Part shown: piece by piece, positions 28,103 through 37,053 of the stretch
How positions within the stretch are numbered: position 1 is the first letter of the stretch
How the letters are laid out: the number at the start of each line of letters is the position of its first letter
Assembly (NCBI GenBank): GCA_028281865.1
Contig: JANQJB010000036.1
Location: 1-64,000 of the forward strand
From: Marinagarivorans sp.
GTDB lineage: Bacteria > Pseudomonadota > Gammaproteobacteria > Pseudomonadales > Cellvibrionaceae
Reading direction: 5' to 3'
DNA length: 64,000 nt
Translations under genes and position numbers: made by a program
The notes under the pieces: model-generated
Databases searched by the model: none
Seen by the model: only the letters and a program-made list of their open reading frames with translations
What the model was told of the DNA's origin: nothing

Positions 28103-29509
28103 CTACTCGACGCTCGGAGCTTCATATTCGGGTAGGTAACTCGCCAGCTCTTGTTTTATTTTTTTCATTTGCGCTTCGTTAGCGACATTGTGCCATTCCA
28201 TTGGGTCATCGCGATGATCATACAGTTCTTCAGTGCCGTCGTTGTAACGAATATAGCGATAGGGGCCCATCCTGACAGCATGATTGCCGCGGTGATAAGT
28301 CATTATTGCCGGGTGCTCCCATTCTGCATTCTCGTTTTCTAGCAGCGGTACAATACTCACGCCCGAAGCTTTGGGCTTTGGTAGGCCCGTTAATTCAGCC
28401 AACGTGGGATAAATAGACATTAAATCTACCGGTGTATCGATGATCCGGCCGTTATTCTTCAGCCCCGGTGAATAAATAATATAGGAAGTATTAGTCGCTT
28501 CCTCCCAGAGGGCATGCTTGCGCCAATGGCTTTTTTCACCTAAATGCCAGCCGTGGTCTCCCCACAGTACTATTAGCGTATTTTCGCTGTATTGGCTTTG
28601 TTCAAGTGCATCGAGCAAGCGGCCCAATTGTGCATCGGCGAAGCTCGAAGCTGCCAAGTAAGCTTGAACACCTTGCTTCCATTTATCAGCTTCGACAACT
28701 TTGCGGTGATCTTCAAAAAAACGATCTTCGACGTTAAGCGCGAACTTTTTTCCTATCGGTGGAACGTCGTCTAAGTCATTTTCAAGCACTTTAGGAAGCG
28801 CAACTTTTTCGAGCGGGTGCATAGCGAAATATTTTTCTGGAACGAACCAAGCGAGGTGGGGTTTTAATAAACCAATTCCCAGAAAGAAAGGCGTGTCATA
28901 ATTGTCGTTTAACTTGTCGATTGCCCAATCTACCCGCACAAAGTCGCCGTGATCTTCATCGTTACCAGCAGGCCCCCAACGCAAGCGATCGTTAGGTTCC
29001 TCTATATAGCTGGGTTTAACACCAGGTAAGTTTTTAACGCGTTTGAATTCGTCCCAGTACCCGGGGGTCAAATGGCCATCATGGCCGTTGTGAAAAATCT
29101 TGCCAGTACCCATGGTGCGGTAACCGTGGCGGGAAAAAAATTGCGGAATACTCTCGGCATTGGCGATCGCTTTAAACCACCCGCTTTGTTGACCGTGGTA
29201 ATTTCCGCTCTCCCATGGCCTTAAACCACTCATTATTGCAGCACGAGTTGGTTTGCAGTGTGGAACGGGCGAGTAGGCGTGACGAAAACTGACGCCTTTC
29301 GCAGCGAGGCGGTCAACATTGGGAGTTTGCACTCCCGGGTGATTATTTAAGTGCCCGGTCCAAGTATTTAAGTCATCAATTGAGATAAAAAGAATATTCC
29401 ATTTTTTTTTCACAATATTGTCAGTCGGCACTTGGGTGATAGGAGAAGTACTTGCGACACAGCCAAGAAGTAAAGAAAACAGAAAAGCTAAAAATGAATA
29501 TCGATACAT
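28103..29509 (-). CDS. Lipoprotein sulfatase, iduronate-2-sulfatase-like
   Basis: Type I sulfatase, 468 aa, paralogue of the one at 24720-26162. Lipobox LLLGC has Cys17; DD is in ISIDDLNTWTGHL and the formylglycine motif CKPTR has Cys85. GTGKIFHNGHD, GLLKPHLAWFVPEKYF and WGDHGWHLGEKSHWRKHALWEE match the sister protein almost block by block. The two may act on different sulfate positions of one glycan. Its upstream region carries a cluster of ATCGGTA motifs. The substrate cannot be fixed from sequence. Confidence 0.92.
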   Translation of the reverse strand: MYRYSFLAFLFSLLLGCVASTSPITQVPTDNIVKKKWNILFISIDDLNTWTGHLNNHPGVQTPNVDRLAAKGVSFRHAYSPVPHCKPTRAAIMSGLRPWESGNYHGQQSGWFKAIANAESIPQFFSRHGYRTMGTGKIFHNGHDGHLTPGYWDEFKRVKNLPGVKPSYIEEPNDRLRWGPAGNDEDHGDFVRVDWAIDKLNDNYDTPFFLGIGLLKPHLAWFVPEKYFAMHPLEKVALPKVLENDLDDVPPIGKKFALNVEDRFFEDHRKVVEADKWKQGVQAYLAASSFADAQLGRLLDALEQSQYSENTLIVLWGDHGWHLGEKSHWRKHALWEEATNTSYIIYSPGLKNNGRIIDTPVDLMSIYPTLAELTGLPKPKASGVSIVPLLENENAEWEHPAIMTYHRGNHAVRMGPYRYIRYNDGTEELYDHRDDPMEWHNVANEAQMKKIKQELASYLPEYEAPSVE

Positions 29510-29640
29510 AAATATAAGTTTACATTTGTTTGGGTTCTACTTCTGCTCGTCAGCAAAAGGCTTGAGCAAGCAGAAACCAGTGGAAAACTCCGTTGAATAA
29601 GGCTGGGAAATATTACTCAACGAAGCTATCTAAGCAAGGT

Positions 29641-29708
29641 TTATCGGTAGCGCTATGATAAATGACCGATAGAAATGATAATCGGTAAAAACTATTCTCT
29701 ATCGGTAT
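29641..29708. promoter_or_regulatory. Cluster of ATCGGTA motifs upstream of a sulfatase
   Basis: The heptamer ATCGGTA occurs at 29643-29649, 29681-29687 and 29701-29707, and in inverted form (ACCGAT) at 29665-29670. Four occurrences in 65 bp upstream of the leftward sulfatase start (29509) and after the end of the next sulfatase suggest repeated regulator sites. No matching regulator gene is identified. Confidence 0.45.
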
Positions 29709-29727
29709 AAGCTTATGCCAAATTAAG

Positions 29728-31128
29728 CTAATCTAGAGTCAGTGGTTTTGCGTCACTGATATCCACATGCGGGACTGCTTTACCTTGCGTGGGCCTTTGA
29801 TCGTTTGACTCGATCATTAGTCGCAGCATATCGGCTCGCAGCTGGTTTAATATATTTGCGTGACGAGGGTCGCCGACGACATTATTTTTTTCGTAGGGGT
29901 CTTTTTCGAGGTCGTATAGTTCTTCTGCGGGTCTGCTGTAATAGCGATTTACAGCTATCTGAGCAGCTTCAATTCCTTTTTCGGCATCGGCTCGCCAAGT
30001 GGCAAGATAGCTTGAATTTTTTTCGCCATCGATTGCAGTAATCGCTTTGTATTGTGGGTACAAGTTGCGAATATACTTCCACTTATCGGTGCGAACAGCG
30101 CGTATTGGAAACTTATTCATACCTCCGGCGGTATGGGTCGCAAATATTTTGTCGCGATGAGTATCTGCTTTATTTAACAACACGTCTTTAAAAGAGCGGC
30201 CGTCTAGTTTTAGATTTTGTGGCTGGCCGACAATATCATTTAACGTTGGGAAAATATCGATCCAGCTAATCATTGCTTGCGTGGATTTGTTTTTAGGTAT
30301 TTTTTTAGGCCAGGACGCGATAAATGGAACACGTATTCCGGTGTCATATAAAGTCCATTTTGCATAGGGCCACTGGGCTCCGTGGTCCGAAGTAAAAAAT
30401 GTGATCGTGTTTTTAGGGCTCAAATATTTTTTCACAAGCTTGCGAGAGTCGCCGAACGCCTTATCCATTGTTTTGACATCTTCTAAATAGCGTGAAAAGT
30501 CGATCCGCGCCTGTTTGTTATCGTAGGACGCAACGGGTAAGGTTATCTTTTCTGGGTCGAAGCTGATATTTTTTCGTGGCCAAGGCACATGAGGTGGACG
30601 CGAACCTACCATTAAAATCAGTGGGCGTTTTTTGTCGCGGTTCTTAAGGAATGCTTCAATTTCTTTAATGTCGATTGAGTGGCCGCCGTGGTGCGTTATG
30701 CCGTGGTCCCAACTGTCATCTTTTGGGCGACCGTGTGTGATTTTGCCGAATGCGGCGATTTCGTAATTGAGCTTACGCAATTCGTGCAATGCGTGGGTGA
30801 CTCCGGGATTACGCTCTTTGTCGTGATTGGGTTCTACACCATTTCTCTGCGAGCGCAAAGCGGTGAAAAGCGCTGCTCGGCTCGGAGCGCAGGATGGGCT
30901 GTTAACAAAAGCGCGATCAAAGCGCAGACCTTCTTTCGCTAGAGCATTTATATTGGGGGTATAGGCATCGGGCGAATCGTAGGGTTCTGTGTCGTGAATG
31001 CCGAGATCATCAGCGATAAAAATAAAAAAATCTGGGAGTTTCTTACTTTTTGCAAAAGAAATTGCACTGCTAAATGTAAGGAATACTGTAGCGAGTATTA
31101 ACAAGAGGGAATTACTTAATCGTATCAT
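29728..31128 (-). CDS. Periplasmic sulfatase, N-sulfoglucosamine-sulfohydrolase-like
   Basis: Type I sulfatase, 466 aa, with a cleavable signal peptide (MIRLSNSLLLILATVFLTFS, end near residue 27). The formylglycine motif CAPSR has Cys80; metal-site ADDLGIHDTEPYDS and the later TSDHGAQWPYAKWTLYD followed by TGIRVPF are seen. The FTALRSQRNG segment and compact length resemble heparan N-sulfatase-like enzymes (S1_8 group), a tentative assignment. It is transcribed toward the preceding sulfatase, 218 bp apart, so probably has its own promoter in the divergent spacer to the right. Confidence 0.9.
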   Translation of the reverse strand: MIRLSNSLLLILATVFLTFSSAISFAKSKKLPDFFIFIADDLGIHDTEPYDSPDAYTPNINALAKEGLRFDRAFVNSPSCAPSRAALFTALRSQRNGVEPNHDKERNPGVTHALHELRKLNYEIAAFGKITHGRPKDDSWDHGITHHGGHSIDIKEIEAFLKNRDKKRPLILMVGSRPPHVPWPRKNISFDPEKITLPVASYDNKQARIDFSRYLEDVKTMDKAFGDSRKLVKKYLSPKNTITFFTSDHGAQWPYAKWTLYDTGIRVPFIASWPKKIPKNKSTQAMISWIDIFPTLNDIVGQPQNLKLDGRSFKDVLLNKADTHRDKIFATHTAGGMNKFPIRAVRTDKWKYIRNLYPQYKAITAIDGEKNSSYLATWRADAEKGIEAAQIAVNRYYSRPAEELYDLEKDPYEKNNVVGDPRHANILNQLRADMLRLMIESNDQRPTQGKAVPHVDISDAKPLTLD

Positions 31129-31550
31129 AGTGCCTGTCTAAAAATTGTACGCCTTAGGAGCGTTTATAGTCTATTTTACTTTATTGATTCTATCCATAAA
31201 CTCTTCAGATCCTTTATCTCGGATGCCATTCTTATTCACCTCAGAGGTCGAAGTAAAGATTTTTCCTTAAATTTTAACGAAAAGCCTATTTGTAGGCCTT
31301 TAAAGCCTTTCTTAACCAAAAGCGACGTCGGTGTGGTGGTTGTCAATACAGAAGTATAGAGCTGACTTGATTTGATAATACTTGTTATTCAATTGAGTGA
31401 GAGAGTCACGAACATTGGCTAAATATGCCCCATATATCGATTTTATTTGAGCTAATTATTTTTGTGCGTCGAGCTTCGTTTAAATCTCAGCTAAAGTAAG
31501 CTGTTAAAATTGCTCCGCTGACTTCTCTGTAAAAACATAATGGGTGGTTT
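31129..31550. other. Divergent intergenic region, sulfatase / DUF3500 gene
   Basis: About 420 bp with no gene. A hairpin-like AAAGCCTA-TTTG-TAGGCCTTT (31281-31302, one bulged base) lies centrally. It lacks a T-run and is probably not a terminator. Promoters for both divergent genes are expected. Confidence 0.4.
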
Positions 31551-32570
31551 ATGAATATTACTTGCACTGCGTTCTGTTTACTATTTTCAATCTTTGTCTC
31601 TCCAAGCTTTGCACACAGCCCCTTGCCGCACACAGTGAATGAAATGACGAAATCAGCGCAAAATTTTCTTGCTACGCTATCCGCAGCTGACAAACAGAAA
31701 GCGCAATTTTCGTTCGCGGACGAGGAGAGAAGTAACTGGATGTATATCCCCGCAAGCCGCGAAGGTTTGTCGTTGAAGAACATGACTGAAAAGCAGCGGC
31801 AAGCGACTTATGAGCTGCTTAAAATGAGTCTAAGTTCTCAGGGAAATGAGAAAGTACTCAACATTATCGAGCTTGAGGGAATATTGGGAGAAATAGAAGG
31901 CTCGAGCTTCCGCGACCCAGAGCTTTACTACGTTTCGATATTTGGTGAACCCATGACCAAAAAAACTTGGGGATGGCGTTTTGAAGGCCATCATCTTTCG
32001 CTCAACTTCTCGATCGTCAAGGGCGAGTACCTTGCAACAGCCCCCAATTTTTGGGGCGCAAACCCGGCCAAAATACCCTATGGCGCCAAAAAGGGCGTTC
32101 GCACATTAGCGGACGAAGAGGATGTTGCTCGTGCTCTGCTTTATAGCTTAAATAAGACGCAACTGGACAAAGCTATCATAAAAAAAAATGCTTACCGCGA
32201 AATATTGACCAGAGACAAAAGCACTGTAACGCCTCTAGAAGAATCTGGAATCTCTTACAATGAATTGACGGGCGCACAACAAGAGAAATTATTGGAACTT
32301 ATCAATGTATATTTGTCGAATATGACTAACGAAGTTGCATCCGAACGCCTAGCGCGGATTAATCGATCTGATCTGCGCAAAATTCGTTTTTCCTGGGCTG
32401 GCGGGAGCGATCTGGGTGATCGCCACTATTACAGGGTGCAGGGCGAATCTTTTTTAATTGAATATGATAATTATCAAAATTCAGGTAATCATATTCATGC
32501 TGTATGGCGAGATTTTTACGGCGATTTTGGGCGTGACTTACTGCAGGAGCATTACAAAAACTCGCACTGA
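31551..32570 (+). CDS. Secreted DUF3500 family protein
   Basis: Exported protein of unknown biochemical function, 339 aa, with a Sec signal peptide (MNITCTAFCLLFSIFVSPSFA). The mature part carries DUF3500 hallmarks: an N-terminal helix in which FLATLSAADKQKAQFSF precedes WMYIPASREGLSL, a central WGWRFEGHHLSLNF, and a C-terminal block with DRHYYRVQG and HIHAVWRDFYGDFGRDLL. The HH and HIH stretches could bind metal, but no activity is established to my knowledge. GGGTGG precedes the start. It is placed among sulfatases, so a role at the cell surface or in the same substrate response is possible. Confidence 0.85.
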   Translation: MNITCTAFCLLFSIFVSPSFAHSPLPHTVNEMTKSAQNFLATLSAADKQKAQFSFADEERSNWMYIPASREGLSLKNMTEKQRQATYELLKMSLSSQGNEKVLNIIELEGILGEIEGSSFRDPELYYVSIFGEPMTKKTWGWRFEGHHLSLNFSIVKGEYLATAPNFWGANPAKIPYGAKKGVRTLADEEDVARALLYSLNKTQLDKAIIKKNAYREILTRDKSTVTPLEESGISYNELTGAQQEKLLELINVYLSNMTNEVASERLARINRSDLRKIRFSWAGGSDLGDRHYYRVQGESFLIEYDNYQNSGNHIHAVWRDFYGDFGRDLLQEHYKNSH

Positions 32571-32793
32571 TTTGACGTTTAGTTTACAAGCAAAGTTTCC
32601 AAGCTCTCTTTGAAAGGCGCCGACGGTAGTGTGGTACTGAAATAGCGCAAATGTTTAAGGATTTTACGTTACTAATCTAATCATAATTCTTCCTTAATTT
32701 GTCCAAACTCTTCACAAAATTTTTTCCGATAATAATAATCGAAGAGTTGAAAACATTCGTATAAACAATTCAATAACACGCGAGGGTAGAAGC

Positions 32794-33054
32794 ATGAAAA
32801 CAATTCAGACGCCATTCTTAAAGATTGCAGCCGTTCTTATGTTTTCTTTTATAGCTGTAAGTGCTAGCGCTATTCCAAATTACAATCAAATAACGTTTAA
32901 TAACGAACAACGTGCAAAGAATGTGGAAAAGTTGCAGTTGCTGCGCCAGGATAAAAGTGCAAAAAGTTGGAATAGACAATTGCAAGCCCAGGTGCATAAA
33001 GATATCAAATTGGCACTTAAATCGAAGAAGCTTAATTTACCAAGCTTTGATTGA
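32794..33054 (+). CDS. Small secreted protein, 86 aa, unknown
   Basis: Clear signal peptide (cleavage after VSASA, residue 26) followed by a 60-residue mature part that is strongly helical and basic, rich in Lys, Gln, Asn and Leu. A GAGGG ribosome site lies ahead of the ATG. No cysteine is present, so it is not a disulfide-bonded toxin. I recognise no family. Upstream and downstream spacers are long, so it looks monocistronic. It may be a periplasmic helper or stress peptide; no function should be assumed. Confidence 0.72.
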   Translation: MKTIQTPFLKIAAVLMFSFIAVSASAIPNYNQITFNNEQRAKNVEKLQLLRQDKSAKSWNRQLQAQVHKDIKLALKSKKLNLPSFD

Positions 33055-33369
33055 TTTTTAGAAGCTATTTCAAATAAGCGGTAGGTGTTTTAAGCGCGAC
33101 GCGTTTTACTTGCGTGTTTTACTTAAGTTGCGCCGCTTAATATTAGTGTATTTGAAGTCAGCTTCTACTATTTGCGATAAGCTAAGACTGTTTTAATTTA
33201 TTTTTCCAAGTTTTAAGCAACATACTCCGATCTATTGAGCGTCAGAGGCTGGTGCGGCTGACGCTTGCAAAGGATCGCCAAGCTCTATAAACCAAAGGCT
33301 TTTTAACAAAGCTTCCGGCTTTTAGAGGCAACGTTAAAACGGATCAGGGAGATATATTTGAGTACAAGT
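33055..33369. other. Convergent intergenic region with hairpins
   Basis: About 315 bp between converging genes. A perfect 8-bp stem AGCGTCAG/CTGACGCT (33238-33265, loop of 12) and a looser TTAAGCG/CGCTTAA pair (about 33089-33145) enclosing two TTTTACTT copies could end transcription, but neither is followed by a clear T-run. Confidence 0.45.
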
Positions 33370-34275
33370 TTAATGGTTTTCGCGTACTGAATGGTTTGAG
33401 AGTTTCTCTATGCTCTTGATTAGAGCTGAATGATCCCATTCTTCTCCGCCCTCAGAGCAGCAAGTATTGAATAATTGTTGCACCGTCGCTGTATTTGGTA
33501 GATTAACACCTAGTTTTTTTGCGCCGTCTAACGCCAGGCTCAAGTCTTTTTGATGTAAAGCTATTTTAAACCCCGGTTGAAAAGTACCATCTATCATACG
33601 TTTGCCGTGAATATCCAAAACTTTTGAAGAGGCGAACCCTCCCATAAGGGCTGTGCGTACGACTGCCGGGTCAGCTCCTGCTTTCGAAGCGAAAACTAAC
33701 GCTTCGCTGACAGCCTCTATGGTAAGAGCGACGATAATTTGATTGGCAACTTTACATGTTTGGCCGTCACCGTGTTGACCGACGTGCGTAATATTTTTCC
33801 CTAGGGTCTCAAATAGCGGGAGTGCACGCTCGAATTGTTCTTTGTGTCCACCGACCATAATAGAGAGATTCCCTTCTATTGCACCGACCTCACCACCGGA
33901 AACCGGCGCGTCCAAGTAGTGGGCTCCCACAGCTTCGACTCGTGATGCAAACGCTCTTGTTTGAATTGGGTCAATTGAACTCATATCGATAAAGAGCTTA
34001 TTGTCATTGAGTCCGCTGATTAACCCGTTATCGGAAAATAATACTGTTTCGACGTGGGGTGTGTTGGGAAGGCAAGTGATGACAATGTCACTATGCTCTG
34101 CCACAGCTTTAGGGCTGGCAAGTACTGTAGTATCTGAGCAGATCAGTGAATGAGGTGGGGACTTATAATGTGACGAAAGCACCAGCGAATACCCTGCTTC
34201 TAATAGGTTTTCCGCCATTGGCGCCCCCATAATACCGGTTCCGATAAACCCTACGCGTTGATCGTTTGTGCTCAT
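33370..34275 (-). CDS. 2-hydroxy-3-oxopropionate (tartronate semialdehyde) reductase
   Basis: NAD(P)H-dependent beta-hydroxyacid dehydrogenase, 301 aa, expected to reduce tartronate semialdehyde to glycerate. The Rossmann motif is FIGTGIMGAPMAENL; the substrate block DAPVSGGEVGAIEGNLSIMV and the catalytic lysine block CKVANQIIVALTIEAVSEAL are standard for GarR/GlxR. GGAG precedes the ATG. It starts three bases after hydroxypyruvate isomerase ends, so the two genes form one leftward operon and supply adjoining steps of glyoxylate or hydroxypyruvate use. The close relative 3-hydroxyisobutyrate dehydrogenase is the main alternative. Confidence 0.88.
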   Translation of the reverse strand: MSTNDQRVGFIGTGIMGAPMAENLLEAGYSLVLSSHYKSPPHSLICSDTTVLASPKAVAEHSDIVITCLPNTPHVETVLFSDNGLISGLNDNKLFIDMSSIDPIQTRAFASRVEAVGAHYLDAPVSGGEVGAIEGNLSIMVGGHKEQFERALPLFETLGKNITHVGQHGDGQTCKVANQIIVALTIEAVSEALVFASKAGADPAVVRTALMGGFASSKVLDIHGKRMIDGTFQPGFKIALHQKDLSLALDGAKKLGVNLPNTATVQQLFNTCCSEGGEEWDHSALIKSIEKLSNHSVRENH

Positions 34276-34278
34276 AAG

Positions 34279-35064
34279 TTACTCCGAAAATTGACAATTT
34301 TTAAACCAATCTAGACTTTCGTTCGTCTTCGTTCGAGGGATATATTCGCAACCCACCCAACCCGCATAGCCGATTTTATCTAGCCAATTGAAAATAAATG
34401 GGTAATGTATTTCCCCTGTACCGGGCTCATGTCGCCCGGGATTGTCAGCGAGCTGAATATGCCCAATATGCGAAAGCAAAGACTTTATTGTGGGGCAAAT
34501 GTTGCCCTCCATAATTTGCATATGGTAAATATCGTATTGAATCTTTAAATTTGGTTGTGCGATTTTCTTTAATAAATTTACAGCTTGCGCTGAATGGTTT
34601 AGTACGAAACCCGGAACATCGACCGTATTAAGCATTTCAACCATCAGTTCAATGCCGGCTTTTTCGAGTGTCTGTGCGGCGAACCGCAAATTTTCGATCA
34701 ATAAAGCTTCGATTTCGTCAGCGTCCACATCATCTGGAGGAATGCCGGCTAAACAATTCACTCGTGGACAGGCAAGAATTTGTGCGTATTCAATGGCCTG
34801 TTCGATTCCATGTCGAAATTCTTGCTCGCGTCCGGGCAAACACGCAATCCCACGTTCTCCATTGGCAAAATCACCTGCGGGTAAGTTAAAAAGGACCTGT
34901 TTTAATCTGTTTTGCTTTAGTGCATAGGCAAGTTCATTTGTCTGATGTGGGTAGGGGAACAAGTATTCTACGGCAGTAAAACCGGAATCTGCTGCTTGAC
35001 TAAAACGATCGAAAAATTCGAACTCACGAAACATCATGCTTATGTTGGCTGCGAAATTGGGCAT
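34279..35064 (-). CDS. hyi: Hydroxypyruvate isomerase
   Basis: TIM-barrel sugar-phosphate-isomerase-like enzyme interconverting hydroxypyruvate and tartronate semialdehyde, 261 aa. The start MPNFAANISMMFREFEFFDR, then VEYLFPYPHQ, NLPAGDFANGERGIACLPGR, VEMLNTVDVPGF and QYDIYHMQIMEGN are signatures of Hyi, including the metal-binding Glu and Asp-His residues. AAGGAG lies upstream of the ATG at 35064. Paired with the reductase, it makes a hydroxypyruvate-to-glycerate shunt. It is unusual to find it embedded among sulfatases; the sulfatase gene 61 bp upstream reads in the same direction and could share its transcript. Confidence 0.9.
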   Translation of the reverse strand: MPNFAANISMMFREFEFFDRFSQAADSGFTAVEYLFPYPHQTNELAYALKQNRLKQVLFNLPAGDFANGERGIACLPGREQEFRHGIEQAIEYAQILACPRVNCLAGIPPDDVDADEIEALLIENLRFAAQTLEKAGIELMVEMLNTVDVPGFVLNHSAQAVNLLKKIAQPNLKIQYDIYHMQIMEGNICPTIKSLLSHIGHIQLADNPGRHEPGTGEIHYPFIFNWLDKIGYAGWVGCEYIPRTKTNESLDWFKNCQFSE

Positions 35065-35125
35065 AATATGGCTCCTTATTTAAACAAGCATGCCAAATGG
35101 ATTAAAAATTTAAAGCGTCATTGAT

Positions 35126-36802
35126 TTATTGGTTTGCTTTTTTTGTTTGGGGCGTTAATCGGCTATCTAAATATTTCGAGGGTTTTGCGGTCCATGTGCT
35201 ACCGTAGTTGGGTCGCTCAGGGCCTCGCCATTGATCGACCAGGTCGCTCTGAACCCAATTCTCGTATTTAACGATAAGATCTCGTGCGATTTTGGGGTAA
35301 CGTGTGAATAAATCCCGCGTTTCGGTGCGATCTTTCTCGAGGTTATACAGTTGCCACGGTCCGCGGTATTTAGATACTAATTTCCACTTGCCTAAGCGTA
35401 CAGCGCGATTACCTTCATGTTCCCAAAATAATGGTTCGTTACGAATAAGTGTTTTACTCAAAAACGTAGGAACGAGGCTTGTTCCTTCTTGCGGCAGAAT
35501 ATCGTGACCGTTAAATTTTTTCGGATAATGTGCGCCCGATAATTCGACCACAGTGCTCATAATATCGATGACGTGGCCGGGTTCGTGATTAATAGTCCCA
35601 TTGAGTATTTTGTCTATGCCGTTTGGCCAATGGGCAATAAGCGGCGTGGATATACCACCCTCATGGGTGAAGTGTTTGAAGTAGCGAAAGGGCGTATCGT
35701 GTAAAGTGGCCCAATTCATACCGACAAACACTCGAGACGAAGGCCCTCCGAGTGGAGAACCTCCTGAAACACCAAGAGGTCCACCTTCAGCACTGCTACC
35801 ATTGTCAGACATAAATAAAATTAATGTATTATCCAAGATATTATTTGTTTTGAGATGTTTGACAAGCTTGCCTATGCTCTTATCCATTCGATCAATCGCA
35901 GCAGCATAAACTGCCATTATATGATCGTAGCGCTCTTGCTCCTCCAAACTGATGTCTTCCCACGCGGGCACTTCGGGCAAGCGCTCGGATAGCCTCCATC
36001 GCTTTTTTATTAAGCCCATTTTAATTTGGCGTTTGTAGCGTTCTTCGCGTAACTTGTCCCAGCCAAGCATATATTTGCCGCGGTAGCGCTCTATATCTGC
36101 TGCCGGTGCCATGACAGGAAAATGCGGAGCCACATGGGCTAAGTAGAGAAAGAAAGGTTGTTTGTTTGCAAGAGCTTCGTCAATAAACTTTGTGCCCCAG
36201 GTCGTCCACAGGTCTGTGCTGTACCAATAATCTTTACTTAATATTGGCGAGTTAAACGGCACTGATTTGCCATTTAAATATAGATTTTTTTCTGATTTTG
36301 TTTTCTGATCGGGAAAATATATGGCGCCTAAGGAGTGGGATAAACTGCGGTGAAATCCGCGCTTCCAAGGCGGAACATCACGTGTTTGCCCTATATGCCA
36401 CTTGCCCGTCATGGCAGTAAAGTAGCCTGCGGTACCGAGCACTTCGGCAATGGTAACGGCCCGGTTTGCAAGTTTTCCATAAGTTCCTTGTGAGTGCGGA
36501 ATTGCCAAGCTCTCCAAGTATCCCAAGCCAGCTTGATGAGGGTAAAGGCCTGTTAGAAGCGATGCGCGCGTGGGGCTGCAGCGGGAAGTATTATAGAACT
36601 GGGAATAACGTAAACCGTTTTCGGCGAGTTTGTCGAGATTGGGTGTGGCAATTTCTCCTCCATAACTACCGATATCCGACCAACCCATATCATCGACAAG
36701 AATCACAATAATATTAGGCCGTGCAGAACCATGATCACCTGCTTGAACCTTAAAATTTCCTAAAGTACATAAAAGAAAGAATATTAAAGCGAGGTTTCGC
36801 AT
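35126..36802 (-). CDS. Periplasmic arylsulfatase
   Basis: Type I sulfatase, 558 aa, signal peptide MRNLALIFFLLCTLGNFKVQ. Metal DD in LVDDMGWSDIGSYGG; the formylglycine motif CSPTR has Cys75; TGKWHIGQ, HVAPHFPVMAPAADIERYRG and SDNGSSAEGG complete the active site. It is a member of the large ATS group (S1_4 type) and a paralogue of the sulfatase at 26396-28099, including GWDKLREERYKRQIKMGL. It heads a possible leftward transcript with hyi and the reductase. Divergently, the HlyD-LEPR-XLL locus starts 250 bp away. Confidence 0.92.
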   Translation of the reverse strand: MRNLALIFFLLCTLGNFKVQAGDHGSARPNIIVILVDDMGWSDIGSYGGEIATPNLDKLAENGLRYSQFYNTSRCSPTRASLLTGLYPHQAGLGYLESLAIPHSQGTYGKLANRAVTIAEVLGTAGYFTAMTGKWHIGQTRDVPPWKRGFHRSLSHSLGAIYFPDQKTKSEKNLYLNGKSVPFNSPILSKDYWYSTDLWTTWGTKFIDEALANKQPFFLYLAHVAPHFPVMAPAADIERYRGKYMLGWDKLREERYKRQIKMGLIKKRWRLSERLPEVPAWEDISLEEQERYDHIMAVYAAAIDRMDKSIGKLVKHLKTNNILDNTLILFMSDNGSSAEGGPLGVSGGSPLGGPSSRVFVGMNWATLHDTPFRYFKHFTHEGGISTPLIAHWPNGIDKILNGTINHEPGHVIDIMSTVVELSGAHYPKKFNGHDILPQEGTSLVPTFLSKTLIRNEPLFWEHEGNRAVRLGKWKLVSKYRGPWQLYNLEKDRTETRDLFTRYPKIARDLIVKYENWVQSDLVDQWRGPERPNYGSTWTAKPSKYLDSRLTPQTKKANQ

Positions 36803-37053
36803 TCATCAGGCCTTTTAATTTAATCGTTTATACACCAAAGAAAATTGGCGGACATATTATGAGTAAATGCGTTCAACTACTAGCGCTTATTTAGAGCAAG
36901 GTGCTAGCTTTCAAACCGAGAATTTTCCAGCTCCTTTCGTCGTTTAAAAACACATCTGAGCAAAATTTCGGCTGTGTTTCTGCTTAGCGACTATGCTGAA
37001 GTAGATGTCATAGTTTTTAGGGAAGCTGTTATAGCTGATGGTTATATTTCGCT

